64,000 bases of DNA from Granulicella sp. L60 (GTDB lineage Bacteria; Acidobacteriota; Terriglobia; Terriglobales; Acidobacteriaceae). The notes under the pieces are model-generated. The model worked only from the letters and a program-made list of their open reading frames with translations. It was not told where the DNA came from and did not search any database. This document shows, in pieces, positions 6,616-17,009 of the stretch (the stretch's first letter is position 1; each line of letters starts with the position of its first letter). The position numbers and the translations under genes are program-made. Location of the stretch: NCBI RefSeq assembly GCF_009765825.1, contig NZ_LMUR01000010.1, positions 366,472 to 430,471 of the forward strand, read 5' to 3'.

Positions 6616-8415
6616 ATGAGTCTCCCCTCCGCTCTCACCCCCTCGAAGTCCTCGGTAACTCCCGATCCCACAACGCGCGCCATCGCGTACTTCTCCATGG
6701 AGATAGCTCTCTCGCAGGCCCTCCCCACCTACTCCGGTGGACTCGGCATGCTCGCCGGCGACACTCTTCGCTCCGCCGCGGACACCTCCGCATCCATGGT
6801 CGCCATCTCGCTCGTCCATCGCCGGGGCTACTTCCGCCAGAAGCTCTCCGATATCGGCCAACAGACCGAAGCTGACGTCCCCTGGTCCCCCGAGACTACC
6901 CTCCCCAGCGCCAACAAAGTCATCTCCCTCACCATGCAGGGACGCCAGATCCTCGTCTGCGCCTGGCGCTTCGACGTCATCGGCGTCACCGGCCACATCA
7001 TCCCCGTCTATCTCCTCGACACCGACGTCGAAGGCAACGATCCCTGGGACCGCCGCCTCACCGACCACCTCTACGGCGGCGACACCTACTACCGTCTCTG
7101 TCAGGAGACCGTTCTCGGACTCGGTGGCGTAGCCCTCCTCCACGCTCTCGGCTGTAAGCCCGATGTCTATCACATGAACGAGGGCCACGCCGCACTCCTC
7201 GCCCTCGCGCTCCTCGAAGATCAGCTCCACGGCAAACCGCTCAGCGAAGCCACCGAAGCCGACATCGAAGCCGTGCGGAAACAGTGTGTCTTCACCACCC
7301 ACACCCCCGTTCCCGCCGGTCACGATCAGTTCGGTCTCGACCAGATGTACCAGGTTCTCGGCCACGACCTCGGCGCCGCCATCGAGCGCTCCGGCTGCCT
7401 GCACAACAATCTGATGAACATGACCTACATCGCCCTGCGCTTCTCGCGCTTCGTCAACGGCGTCGCCATGCAGCACGGCAAGGTCTCCCAGCAGATGTTC
7501 CCGGACTACACGGTCTACTCCATCACGAACGGCGTCCACGCCGGCACCTGGGTCTCGGCATACTTTCAGGAGCTGCTCGACTCCGAAGTCCCCCACTGGA
7601 GAACCGACAACCAGTACTTCCGCTCCGTCTACGGCATCGAGCCAGCGCGCATCGCAGCCTGTCATAACAAGGGCAAGCTGCGCCTATTCAGCACCATCGC
7701 TAAACGCTCCGGCCACCACTTCAACCCGAACGTCCTCACCCTCGGCTTCGCCCGCCGCGTAGCCACCTACAAGCGCGCCAGCCTACTCCTCCACGATCCT
7801 GCCCGCCTGGTCGCCATCGCAGAAAAGATCGGCGGCCTGCAGATCCTCTACGCCGGCAAGGCCCACCCCGCCGACAACGCCGGCAAAGGCCTCATCCGCG
7901 ACGTCTACGCCTCCGCAGCCAAACTCAACTCCAGCGCTCTCAAGATCTACTACGTCGAAAACTACGACTGGGAGCTAGGCGCACTCCTCACCCAGGGAGT
8001 CGACGTCTGGGTCAACACCCCGCGCCGTCCCTACGAGGCCTCCGGCACCTCCGGCATGAAGGCCGCACTCAACGGCGTACCCTCTCTCTCCATCCTTGAC
8101 GGTTGGTGGATCGAAGGCTGTGCCGAGAACACCACCGGCTGGGCCATCGAAGACGGTGAGGACGAAGCTGCCGAGGCCGCAAGCCTCTACGACAAACTCG
8201 AAAACTCCATCGCGCCCATGTATGCGAACCCCCACGCCTGGTCGCGTATGCAGCAGCACTGCATCGCCATCAACGGAAGCTTCTTCAACACCCACCGCAT
8301 GCTGGCCCAGTACTTCGGAAACGCCTACTACCCGGCCGCACCGCTAACCATCGAGCCCATCACCGAACATCGCCGCTCTACCGACGCCGTGACTGCTCAG
8401 CCAGCGTTGGTCTAA
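6616..8415 (+). CDS. glgP: Alpha-glucan phosphorylase (short GlgP type)
   Basis: A 599-residue cytoplasmic enzyme of the short alpha-glucan phosphorylase family (GT35-like), which releases glucose-1-phosphate from glycogen or maltodextrins. The N-terminal AYFSMEIALSQALPTYSGGL and the C-terminal PRRPYEASGTSGMKAALNG are family signatures; the latter lies near the pyridoxal-phosphate/phosphate site. HTPVPAGHD at about residue 233 is also typical. The length agrees with the short type lacking the extended N-terminal domain. AAAAGG lies about 10 bases before the ATG. A long hairpin follows at 8453-8481. No other glycogen gene is in the window. Confidence 0.88.
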   Translation: MSLPSALTPSKSSVTPDPTTRAIAYFSMEIALSQALPTYSGGLGMLAGDTLRSAADTSASMVAISLVHRRGYFRQKLSDIGQQTEADVPWSPETTLPSANKVISLTMQGRQILVCAWRFDVIGVTGHIIPVYLLDTDVEGNDPWDRRLTDHLYGGDTYYRLCQETVLGLGGVALLHALGCKPDVYHMNEGHAALLALALLEDQLHGKPLSEATEADIEAVRKQCVFTTHTPVPAGHDQFGLDQMYQVLGHDLGAAIERSGCLHNNLMNMTYIALRFSRFVNGVAMQHGKVSQQMFPDYTVYSITNGVHAGTWVSAYFQELLDSEVPHWRTDNQYFRSVYGIEPARIAACHNKGKLRLFSTIAKRSGHHFNPNVLTLGFARRVATYKRASLLLHDPARLVAIAEKIGGLQILYAGKAHPADNAGKGLIRDVYASAAKLNSSALKIYYVENYDWELGALLTQGVDVWVNTPRRPYEASGTSGMKAALNGVPSLSILDGWWIEGCAENTTGWAIEDGEDEAAEAASLYDKLENSIAPMYANPHAWSRMQQHCIAINGSFFNTHRMLAQYFGNAYYPAAPLTIEPITEHRRSTDAVTAQPALV

Positions 8416-8452
8416 CCTCCGCAGTCGGTACCGCCGCCTACAAAATGCACAT

Positions 8453-8481
8453 CGGGGCAAGGAGTTCAACTCCTTGCCCCG
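8453..8481. terminator. Strong hairpin between convergent genes
   Basis: CGGGGCAAGGAGTT, one base, then its exact complement AACTCCTTGCCCCG: a 14-bp inverted repeat 38 bases after the glgP stop and 15 bases before the stop of the minus-strand gene at 8497. No U-tract follows, so it may act in both directions or protect mRNA ends. Confidence 0.65.
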
Positions 8482-8496
8482 ACGCACGTTCACCAC

Positions 8497-8706
8497 TTAG
8501 ATTTTTGCAATTGAGGTGGGGTACTGGGTCGCCGTGCTTCGCTTAGCCACAAACATCGGAGGACAGATGTGGATTGCATCGAAGCGGGAAGACTCAGCGT
8601 CATCCTTGCTCGTCTCGATCGTTCCGAGACAGTTCAGGCAAATTGAATCATAAGAGCCGTCCATCTTGAGGCGGCGTGGATGGAGGACAGCGGCTTTATC
8701 GGTCAT
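8497..8706 (-). CDS. Small Cys-containing hypothetical protein
   Basis: A 69-residue protein with MDGSYDSICLNC near the middle and a third cysteine in HICPP; the CxxC plus CPP pattern suggests a metal-binding or redox knuckle, but the function is unknown. The start is set at the ATG at 8706, which has GGGAGAG upstream; the frame is open 22 codons further but without a ribosome site. It is on the same strand as, and 140 bases downstream of, the RND operon. Confidence 0.6.
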   Translation of the reverse strand: MTDKAAVLHPRRLKMDGSYDSICLNCLGTIETSKDDAESSRFDAIHICPPMFVAKRSTATQYPTSIAKI

Positions 8707-8846
8707 ATTCTCTCCCGGAAGAAAGTCGTTGTGAACCTTGTAAAGGTTGATGTAGATAGGTTTGACCCACAATATTGCTCTCGGGTTGCCTGTAAGCTAC
8801 CAGACCCCCACGTATTATGCATCCCTCTTCATAAAATATTCGTAAT

Positions 8847-11800
8847 CTAATCCCCGGCCACCACCTGCGGCACCGCTCGCCTCGTCGCCCGTCCACGTGC
8901 CGCCCGTTCGAATCTTCCGCGCACCCGATCGAAGAACAGGTACACCACCGGCGTCGTAAACAGCGTAAGTGCCTGAGACACAATCAGTCCGCCTACAATC
9001 GTGATGCCCAGCGGACGCCGCATCTCGCTTCCCGTGCCCGTACCAAGCGCCAGCGGCAGCCCGCCCAGCAATGCGGCCATCGTCGTCATCATGATCGGCC
9101 GAAACCGCAGCATACAAGCCTCGAAGATCGCCTCCTGCGGCGTCTTTCCATGCTGCCTCTCCGCCACCAGCGCAAAGTCGATCATCATAATCGCGTTCTT
9201 CTTCACGATGCCGATCAGCAGAATGATGCCGATCATCGCAATCACGCTCAGATCCACATTGAACAGCAGCAGAGCCACAATCGCACCCACCCCCGCCGAA
9301 GGCAGCGTCGACAGAATCGTCAGCGGATGAATGAAGCTCTCATACAAGATCCCCAGCACGATATACACCGCGATCAGTGCCAGCAGAATCAGCCACGGCT
9401 CGCTGCTCAGCGAATCCTTGAACGCCTGCGCAGACCCTGCATAAGCGCCATGAATCGACGACGGCATCCCGATATCCGCCCGCAGCTTATCGATCGCCAG
9501 CGTCGCATCGCTTAACGACGCACCCGGCGCAAGATTGAAAGAAAGCGTCACCGCCGGAATCTGCGACTGATGATTCACCGCCAATGGAATGCGCTGCCGC
9601 TCGAAGTGCGTCACCGCCGACAGCGGAATCATCGACCCCGTCGTACTCTTCACGTAGATATTCTTCAACGCATCCGGATCGCGCTGAAACTCCGGAGCAA
9701 CCTCCATCACCACGTGATACTGGTTCAACGGCATATACGTCGTCGAAACCTGTTCCTGCGAGAATGCATCCGCCAGCGTCGCATCGATCGTCAGAGGCGA
9801 CACCCCAAGCCTGCTCGCCGTCGTGCGGTCGATCACAAGCTGCGCCCGCAGCCCCGACTGCTCCAGGTCCGACGCCACATCCTTCACCTGCTTCAGATTG
9901 TCCATCGCATCGTTCAGCTTCGGAGCCCACTCGTTCAGCAGCTGCAGATTGTCCGACGTCAGCGTGTACTGGTACTCCGTCGCCGACTGTCGCCCGCCGA
10001 TCCGCAGATCCTGAAACGCCTGCAGGTACATGATCGCGCCCGGCACACTGCTCACCTTCGGCCTTAGCCTGTCCACAATTACCTGCGCCGTATCGCCCAG
10101 CTTCTGCCGCTCTTTATCCGGCTTCAGCGACATGAACATGAAGCCGCCGTTCGCATTGCCGCGCCCACCCGCAAACGCCGTCACATCCCCCACGCTGCGG
10201 TCGCTTCCAGCGATAGCAGCCAACTGCATCACCTTCTGCTTCATCTCGTCGAACGACACATCCTGCTGCCCCTGCACCTGTCCGCCGATTCGTCCCGCAT
10301 CTTGCTCCGGAAAGAATCCCTTCGGCACCAGAATGTAGAGATACACATTCAGCACAAACGTCAGCACCGTGATCGTCAGCACCAGCTTCTGATGACGCAG
10401 CACCCACCGCAGCCCCAGTTCATACTCCGCTGCCAGCCAGCCCAGAAAACGCTCGCCCGTTCGGTAGAAAAAATTATGCTCGCCCGCACCATGCGGCTTC
10501 AAAAACTTCGCGCTCAACATCGGCGTCGTCGTCAGCGAAACCACCAGCGACACCAGGATCGCAACCGACAGCGTCACCGCAAACTCGCGAAACAGCCTGC
10601 CCACAATCCCGCCCATCAGCAGAATCGGAATGAACACCGCGATCAGCGACGTGCTCATCGACACCACCGTAAATCCAATCTCCTTCGATCCCACCATCGC
10701 CGCCTGGAACGGCGTCATCCCCGCCTCCAGATGCCGGCTGATGTTCTCAATCACCACAATCGCATCGTCCACCACAAAGCCAGTCGAGATCGTCAGCGCC
10801 ATCAGCGAAAGATTGTCCAGCGTGTATCCCAGCATGTACATCACGGCAAACGTTCCCAGCAGGCTCAGCGGCACAGCCACGCTCGGAATCAACGTCGAGC
10901 GCACCTCCCGCAAAAAGAGGAACACCACCAGGATCACCAGCACGATCGAGATCACCATCGTGCGCGTCACATCGTCTACCGACGCTCGGATCGTCGTCGT
11001 TCTATCCAGCGCTAGATGCACCTCCACCGCCGGAGGAATCGACGCCTCCAACAACGGCAGCATCCTCTTCACATTGTCGACCGTCTCGATCACATTCGCA
11101 GTCGCATTCTTGAACACGATCACCAGGATCGCCGGTCTTCCGTTATATAGGCCGATGCCATGAACATCCTCGACGCTGTCCACCACCTTCGCCACATCTG
11201 CGATCCTGACAATCCCGTTCGCCGCAGCCACCGCCGTAGTGCTGCTCGTCGCCGCAGCTGCCTTCGCCGCAGCTGCCGTAGCCGCAGCCGCCGTATTTCC
11301 CGCCGCAGGCTGGTTCGAGATCGCCGTCGCCACCGAAGCCGGCAAGCCGGAGCTAGCCGGCGCAGTACTCACCGGGCCGCTGTCCGTCGCAACAACCAGC
11401 GGAGCGTAGGCGCTCGCGCCGAACAGCTGGTCCGTCGCGCTGATCTGCATGCGCCTGTCATCATCCTGTAGATAGCCCTTCGGCTGATTTACATTCACCG
11501 TGCCAATCGCAGCGCGCAGAGCCTCCAGCCCCAGCCCGTAGTGCGAAAGCTGCATTGGGTTCGCTTCAATCCGTACCGCGGGCTTCGCACTTCCACCGCA
11601 ATACACCTGCCCCACGCCATCCACCTGCGCAATCTTCTGCGAAAGAATGCTGTCGCACGCGTCATACAACTGCGGCACGTTCAGCGTCTGCGAAGTAAGC
11701 GCCAGAATCATGATCGGCGAGTCTGCCGGGTTCACCTTGTAGTAGCTCGGATTGCTCGGCAGATTCGCTGGCAGCTGGCTTCGCGCGGCATTGATCGCCG

Positions 11801-12128
11801 CCTGCACATCTCGCGCCGCACCGTTCACATCCCGCGTCAGATCGAACTGCAGAATGATCCCAGTCGATCCCGAAGACGAGTACGACGTCATCTCGTTCAC
11901 ACCGGCAATCTTCGAAAACTGCCGTTCTAGCGGCGTCGCCACCGAAGAAGCCATCGTCTCCGGATCGGCTCCGGGCAGGCTCGCGCCTACCGAAATCACC
12001 GGAAACTCCACCTGCGGCAGACTGGCCACCGGAAGCAGCGTATACGCTACCGCTCCCGCCAGAATCACCGCCACCGACATCAGAAATGTCGCCACCGGCC
12101 GCCGAATAAATGGTGCTGAAAAATGCAT
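8847..12128 (-). CDS. RND efflux transporter subunit, MdtC-like
   Basis: A 1093-residue inner-membrane proton-driven exporter of the HAE1/AcrB superfamily, the second of two RND pumps in one operon. It starts FIRRPVATFLMSVAV, with the first membrane helix at about residues 10-30, and has the two periplasmic loops and two clusters of membrane helices of the family; the central VVDDAIVVIENISRHLE segment of helix 4 carries the proton-relay aspartates. An Ala-rich low-complexity insertion of about 50 residues (249-303) is absent from the neighbouring paralogue. It lies 54 bases after the first RND gene. No TolC-type outer-membrane gene is in the locus. Substrate is unknown. Confidence 0.9.
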   Translation of the reverse strand: MHFSAPFIRRPVATFLMSVAVILAGAVAYTLLPVASLPQVEFPVISVGASLPGADPETMASSVATPLERQFSKIAGVNEMTSYSSSGSTGIILQFDLTRDVNGAARDVQAAINAARSQLPANLPSNPSYYKVNPADSPIMILALTSQTLNVPQLYDACDSILSQKIAQVDGVGQVYCGGSAKPAVRIEANPMQLSHYGLGLEALRAAIGTVNVNQPKGYLQDDDRRMQISATDQLFGASAYAPLVVATDSGPVSTAPASSGLPASVATAISNQPAAGNTAAAATAAAAKAAAATSSTTAVAAANGIVRIADVAKVVDSVEDVHGIGLYNGRPAILVIVFKNATANVIETVDNVKRMLPLLEASIPPAVEVHLALDRTTTIRASVDDVTRTMVISIVLVILVVFLFLREVRSTLIPSVAVPLSLLGTFAVMYMLGYTLDNLSLMALTISTGFVVDDAIVVIENISRHLEAGMTPFQAAMVGSKEIGFTVVSMSTSLIAVFIPILLMGGIVGRLFREFAVTLSVAILVSLVVSLTTTPMLSAKFLKPHGAGEHNFFYRTGERFLGWLAAEYELGLRWVLRHQKLVLTITVLTFVLNVYLYILVPKGFFPEQDAGRIGGQVQGQQDVSFDEMKQKVMQLAAIAGSDRSVGDVTAFAGGRGNANGGFMFMSLKPDKERQKLGDTAQVIVDRLRPKVSSVPGAIMYLQAFQDLRIGGRQSATEYQYTLTSDNLQLLNEWAPKLNDAMDNLKQVKDVASDLEQSGLRAQLVIDRTTASRLGVSPLTIDATLADAFSQEQVSTTYMPLNQYHVVMEVAPEFQRDPDALKNIYVKSTTGSMIPLSAVTHFERQRIPLAVNHQSQIPAVTLSFNLAPGASLSDATLAIDKLRADIGMPSSIHGAYAGSAQAFKDSLSSEPWLILLALIAVYIVLGILYESFIHPLTILSTLPSAGVGAIVALLLFNVDLSVIAMIGIILLIGIVKKNAIMMIDFALVAERQHGKTPQEAIFEACMLRFRPIMMTTMAALLGGLPLALGTGTGSEMRRPLGITIVGGLIVSQALTLFTTPVVYLFFDRVRGRFERAARGRATRRAVPQVVAGD

Positions 12129-12182
12129 AAACTCTTAGCCCTAACCCCAAATCAAATCCGCTTGTCTATCCCCGGTCCCGAA

Positions 12183-15100
12183 TCAATCTGCCGAAACCGT
12201 ATGCGTCTTCCACTCCGGCTTCTTCTCCTGCGAACGTCCCCGTCCCAGCCGGTCGAAGAACAGATACACCACCGGCGTCGTAAACAGCGTCAGCACCTGC
12301 GACACAATCAGTCCGCCTACGATCGTGATGCCTAGCGGCCTCCGCAGCTCGCTTCCCGTGCCCGTGCCCAGCGCCAGCGGCAACCCGCCCAGCAGCGCCG
12401 CCATCGTCGTCATCATGATCGGTCGGAACCGTAGCAGGCAAGCCTGATAGATCGCCTCCTCCGGCGACATCCCCTGTTCGCGCTCTGCCTCCAGCGCAAA
12501 GTCGATCATCATAATCGCGTTCTTCTTCACAATGCCGATCAGCAGAATAATGCCGATCAACGCAATCACGCTCAGGTCCACATGAAACAACAGCAGCGCC
12601 AGAATCGCGCCCACACCCGCAGACGGCAGCGTCGAGAGAATTGTGATCGGATGAATATAGCTCTCGTACAACACGCCCAGCACAATGTAGACCACGATCA
12701 ACGCCGCCAGAATCAGCAGCGGCTCATTCGCAATCGAAGCCTCGAACGCGCGCGCCGATCCCTCGAACTCCGCCTTCACGCTCGCCGGCATATTCAACTC
12801 AGCCTTCGCCTTATTCACCGCGGCGACAGCGTCTCCAATCGACTTGCCCGGCGCCAGATTGAACGAGATCGTCACAGCAGGGAACTGACCCTGGTGGCTG
12901 ATCACCAGCGCCGTCTGCCTCTCTTCAAAGTGCGTGAACGTCGACAGCGGCACCTGTGTCCCGTTCGAACTCTTAACATAAATATTGTCCAGCGCCGCCG
13001 GATTCTTCTGAAACTTCGGAGCTACCTCCAGCACCACGTGATACTGATTCTGCTGCGTGAAGATCGTCGAAACCTGCCGCTGTGCGAACGCATCGTCCAG
13101 CGTGTCGTCGATGTTCTGCGGCGTAATCCCCAGCCGGGAGGCCGTATCGCGGTCGATCACCAGCTCCGCCTCCAGCCCACTCAACTGCTGGTCGCTTGCC
13201 ACGTCGCGCAGAATCGGAATCGTCTGCAGCTTCGCCACCATCTTGTCGGTCCACACCGCCAGCTGCTCCTGGTTCGCGTCCTCCAGCGTGTACTGGTACT
13301 GTGTCCGGCTCACGCGATCTTCCACCGTCAGGTCTTGCAGCGGCTGCAGAAAACACTGGATCCCATCCACCTGCGCCACCTTCGGCTCCAGCCGCTGAAT
13401 CACCTCCAGCGCTGAAGACGAACGCTGATCGCGGTCCTTCAAGTTGATCTGAATCCGTCCGCTGTTCAACGTAGAGTTCGTTCCGTCAATCCCGATGAAC
13501 GACGAGACGCTCTCCACATCCTTGTCCTGCAGAATGATCTTCGCCAGCGACTGCTGCCGCGTGCTCATCGCGTTGAAGCTGATCGTCTGCGAAGCCTCCG
13601 TAATCCCCAGCAGCACGCCCGTATCCTGCACCGGGAAAAAACCCTTGGGCACAATCAGGAACAGATACACCGTCAGCGCAAACGTCGCCAGCGTCACCAG
13701 CAGTGTCATCGGCTGGTGCCGCAGTACAAACCGCACACCCACGCCGTACTTCGCAATCACATATTCAAAGAACTCTTCGCTCTTCCGATAGAACGCGTTC
13801 TGCTCGTTATACGGAGTATGCTTCAGCAGCTTCGCCGCCATCATCGGCGTCAGCGTCAGCGACACCAGCGCCGAAACCAGAATTGTAACCGCCAGTGTTA
13901 CAGCAAACTCGCGGAACAGCCGTCCCACAATATCGCCCATGAAAAGCAGCGGAATTAGCACGGCTATCAAGCTCACTGTCAGCGAAACAATCGTGAACCC
14001 GATCTGCTCCGACCCCTTCAGCGCTGCCTCCAGCGGCGAGTCGCCCATCTCCAGATACCGCGAGATGTTTTCGATCATCACGATCGCGTCGTCCACCACA
14101 AATCCCGTCGAGATCGTCAGCGCCATCAGCGACAGGTTGTTCAGGCTGTATCCCAGCAGATACATCACGCCGAACGTACCCACAATCGACAGCGGCACCG
14201 CGACCGAAGGAATCACCGTCGCCGCAACCGACCGCAGGAACAGGAAGATCACCATCACCACCAGACCGATGGTCAGCACCAGCGAAAACTGCACGTCCTT
14301 CACCGACGCCCGAATCGTATTCGTACGATCCGTCAGCACCTCCAGCTTCACCGTCGCAGGCAGCGTCGACCGCAGCTGCGGCAGCAGCTTCTGCACCTCA
14401 TCCACCACGCCGATGATGTTCGCGCCCGGCTGCCGCTGAATGTTCACGATCACCGCAGGCAGCAGCACCGCATCCCGCGCCGCCTTGCCGCGTATCGGAG
14501 CCTGCGCCGCGGTCCCCATCCACGCCGCCTGAAACAGATTCTCCGCGCTGTCCACCGCATTCGCCACATCCGACAGCCGCACCGGCGACCCGCCGCGGTA
14601 CGCAATAATCACACTGTTGTAGCCCGCACTCGATGGCAGCTGATCGTTCGCGCCGATCGTATAAGCCTGCGTCGCGCCGTTTAGATTGCCCTTCGCCTGG
14701 TCCACATTCGCCGTGCTCACCGCCGTACGAATGTCCTCAAGACTCAGCCCATAGTTCGCCAGCGCAGTCGGGTTCGCCTGAATCCGCACCGCCGGCTTCT
14801 GCCCTCCGTTGATCGACACCAACCCCACGCCCGAAAGCTGCGAGATCTTCTGCGCGATCACCGTATCCGTCAAGTCCTCCACCTGCGACAGCGGCAGCGA
14901 CTCACTCGTCAGCGCCAGCGTCATAATCGGCGCGTCAGCCGGATTCACCTTGCTGTACACCGGCGGATTCGGCAGGTCCTTCGGCAGATAGCTGAACGCC
15001 GCATTGATCGCCGCCTGCACATCCTGCTGCGCAATATCGATCGACTCCGACAGCGAGAACTGCAGCGTAATCACACTGCCCCCGCCCGAACTCGTCGACG

Positions 15101-15341
15101 TCATCTGACTCAGGCCCGGTATCTGCCCAAACTGCCGCTCCAGCGGAGCCGTCACCGACGACGCCATCACCTCCGGGCTTGCTCCCGGATAAAACGTCTG
15201 CACCTGGATCGTCGGATAGTCCACCTGCGGCAGCGCCGACACCGGCAGTTGTTCATACGCCACAAAACCCGCAAGTAAAATGGCCACCATCAAAAGCGAG
15301 GTGGCCACCGGCCGAAGAATAAACGGCTTTGAAGGACTCAC
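12183..15341 (-). CDS. RND efflux transporter subunit, MdtB-like
   Basis: A 1052-residue RND pump of normal length, starting [15 protein letters not shown]. It contains the helix-4 segment [17 protein letters not shown] and the C-terminal pattern [19 protein letters not shown]. Two unlike RND subunits following one adaptor resembles MdtABC/MuxABC systems, in which the pumps form a heterotrimer. Its ATG overlaps the adaptor stop by 4 bases, indicating translational coupling. The product should sit in the inner membrane and export drugs, detergents or similar compounds; which ones cannot be told. Confidence 0.92.
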   Translation of the reverse strand: MSPSKPFILRPVATSLLMVAILLAGFVAYEQLPVSALPQVDYPTIQVQTFYPGASPEVMASSVTAPLERQFGQIPGLSQMTSTSSGGGSVITLQFSLSESIDIAQQDVQAAINAAFSYLPKDLPNPPVYSKVNPADAPIMTLALTSESLPLSQVEDLTDTVIAQKISQLSGVGLVSINGGQKPAVRIQANPTALANYGLSLEDIRTAVSTANVDQAKGNLNGATQAYTIGANDQLPSSAGYNSVIIAYRGGSPVRLSDVANAVDSAENLFQAAWMGTAAQAPIRGKAARDAVLLPAVIVNIQRQPGANIIGVVDEVQKLLPQLRSTLPATVKLEVLTDRTNTIRASVKDVQFSLVLTIGLVVMVIFLFLRSVAATVIPSVAVPLSIVGTFGVMYLLGYSLNNLSLMALTISTGFVVDDAIVMIENISRYLEMGDSPLEAALKGSEQIGFTIVSLTVSLIAVLIPLLFMGDIVGRLFREFAVTLAVTILVSALVSLTLTPMMAAKLLKHTPYNEQNAFYRKSEEFFEYVIAKYGVGVRFVLRHQPMTLLVTLATFALTVYLFLIVPKGFFPVQDTGVLLGITEASQTISFNAMSTRQQSLAKIILQDKDVESVSSFIGIDGTNSTLNSGRIQINLKDRDQRSSSALEVIQRLEPKVAQVDGIQCFLQPLQDLTVEDRVSRTQYQYTLEDANQEQLAVWTDKMVAKLQTIPILRDVASDQQLSGLEAELVIDRDTASRLGITPQNIDDTLDDAFAQRQVSTIFTQQNQYHVVLEVAPKFQKNPAALDNIYVKSSNGTQVPLSTFTHFEERQTALVISHQGQFPAVTISFNLAPGKSIGDAVAAVNKAKAELNMPASVKAEFEGSARAFEASIANEPLLILAALIVVYIVLGVLYESYIHPITILSTLPSAGVGAILALLLFHVDLSVIALIGIILLIGIVKKNAIMMIDFALEAEREQGMSPEEAIYQACLLRFRPIMMTTMAALLGGLPLALGTGTGSELRRPLGITIVGGLIVSQVLTLFTTPVVYLFFDRLGRGRSQEKKPEWKTHTVSAD

Positions 15342-16723
15342 GATGCCTGTCCTGTCTCGCCGCCCGCTCCATCCACTGCAGCCTTCGTCTTATCCGTTGC
15401 GCCTTCCGGCGCCGTCTTCGGAAACACCTTGCTTCCGTTCTTCAACTTCTCCTGCCCATCCACCACAATCTGGTCGCCCGGCCGTACGCCGCTATTCAGG
15501 ATCACCTGCGTCCCCTCGGTCAGCGCTACGTTCACTGGCTGTGCCAACACGTAGAAGTTCGTCTTATTCTCATCCAGCTCGATGCTCGGCCCATCCGGCT
15601 TCTTCTCCGCAAGATTCGCCGGCGGCTGGCCCTGCTTCAGCAGATACACAAAGCTCCCCTGCGTTCCTGTCTGCAGCGCCGAAGCCGGAATCACCACCGC
15701 ATCCCGCTTCTCCTGCAGGATCAAGCGCACATTCACAAACTGATTCGGAAACAGTGCCCCATCTTCATTGCCGAAGACCGCCTTCACCTTCACCGTACCC
15801 GTAGTCGGATCGATCTGGTTGTCCACCGTCAGCAGCGATCCGCTCGCCAGATGCGTCGCCGCGGCGCGATCGTACGCTTCCACCGGAAGCTTCTCGCCCG
15901 TCCGGCTCCGCTTCAACACCTCTGGCAGCTGGTCCTCCGGCAGCGTAAAGATCACCGCAATCGGCTGCAATTGTGTCACTACCAGCAGCCCCGTCGTATC
16001 CGCCGCATGAACGATATTGCCTGGATCTACCTGCCGCAGCCCAACCACGCCGTTGATCGGCGACAGAATCTTCGTGTACCCAAGATTCACCCTCGCCGCC
16101 TCAATCGACGCCTGATCCGCAGCGATCGATCCCTCCGCCTGTCCCGCCGTCGAAGCCTGCGCCTGCGCGCTCTCCATCGAGACCACCCCAGCGGCTTGCA
16201 GCGCCTTATACCGTGCCGCCTCCGCCCGCGCATTCACCGCGTTCGCCTGATCTTTTACCAACTGTCCCTGCGCCTGCTCCAGCGCCGCCTGGTAGGGCTT
16301 CGGATCGATCTCCGCCAGCACCTGTCCCTGCTTCACCGACTGTCCCTCGCGCACCGGAACCAGCATCAACTGTCCATCCACACGGCTCTTGATCGTCACC
16401 GTGTTGTACGCCGTCACCGTTCCCAGCGCCGTCAGAAAGATCGGCATCGTCTTCTGCTGTACCGCGGTCACCTGCACCGGCGTCGGCCGGTCTTCCTGTG
16501 CCGCCATTGTCAGCTGGATAATGTCCTGTTCCTTCGCATTCCTGCGAATCTTCCAGATCGCCGCGCCCACCACCGCCGCAATCACCAGCAGCACAATCCA
16601 CTTCCGCGCAGACGAACCCTTCGGCTCCTCCGGCAACGGCTCACGCGAGGAAAGACCACTCTGCGTCTCCGCCGTTGAGATACCTTCCCGCGAATCCTTT
16701 TCCTTCATCTCCGCTGACAGCAT
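15338..16723 (-). CDS. RND periplasmic adaptor (membrane fusion protein), MdtA-like
   Basis: A 461-residue membrane-fusion protein linking the RND pumps to an outer-membrane channel. A short cytoplasmic tail is followed by one membrane anchor (about 42-58), then a biotinyl-lipoyl half domain ([20 protein letters not shown]), an Ala-rich alpha-hairpin (about 135-215), the second lipoyl half ([18 protein letters not shown]), beta-barrel and membrane-proximal domains. The C-terminal Lys/Glu-rich tail is probably disordered. It is the first gene of the efflux operon; three 17-bp repeats lie just upstream at 16750-16800. Confidence 0.92.
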   Translation of the reverse strand: MLSAEMKEKDSREGISTAETQSGLSSREPLPEEPKGSSARKWIVLLVIAAVVGAAIWKIRRNAKEQDIIQLTMAAQEDRPTPVQVTAVQQKTMPIFLTALGTVTAYNTVTIKSRVDGQLMLVPVREGQSVKQGQVLAEIDPKPYQAALEQAQGQLVKDQANAVNARAEAARYKALQAAGVVSMESAQAQASTAGQAEGSIAADQASIEAARVNLGYTKILSPINGVVGLRQVDPGNIVHAADTTGLLVVTQLQPIAVIFTLPEDQLPEVLKRSRTGEKLPVEAYDRAAATHLASGSLLTVDNQIDPTTGTVKVKAVFGNEDGALFPNQFVNVRLILQEKRDAVVIPASALQTGTQGSFVYLLKQGQPPANLAEKKPDGPSIELDENKTNFYVLAQPVNVALTEGTQVILNSGVRPGDQIVVDGQEKLKNGSKVFPKTAPEGATDKTKAAVDGAGGETGQAS

Positions 16724-16749
16724 GGGTGAGTCTGCTCTCTTCTTTCAAT

Positions 16750-16800
16750 TTTCATTGCGCTGCAAATTTCATTGCGCCGTAAATTTCACTACGCCGTAAA
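16750..16800 (-). promoter_or_regulatory. Three 17-bp tandem repeats upstream of the RND operon
   Basis: Three contiguous units at 16750-16766, 16767-16783 and 16784-16800; the + strand consensus is TTTCATTGCGCCGTAAA. Units 1 and 2 differ at 2 positions and units 2 and 3 at 2 positions. They lie 27-77 bases before the adaptor start. Closely spaced iterons suggest binding sites for a regulator of the efflux operon, or its core promoter with duplications. No regulator gene is adjacent. Confidence 0.6.
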
Positions 16801-17009
16801 ACGGTTATTTGTTCCAGAGATTAAAGAATACTTGATAATGGTGGGAGTCGCTCATACAGCTTCAGATAGCCGTCAAAACTTCTTTATCTTTTCTTGTGCT
16901 TGAACCTAGAACCATGGAACCGCCGAAGCCATCACGCCAGCCAGCCGAAACACTTACGCAGCCTAGATCGCGTCGTCCATAATCTTCTTAGACGTAAGGA
17001 AGGATCCTT

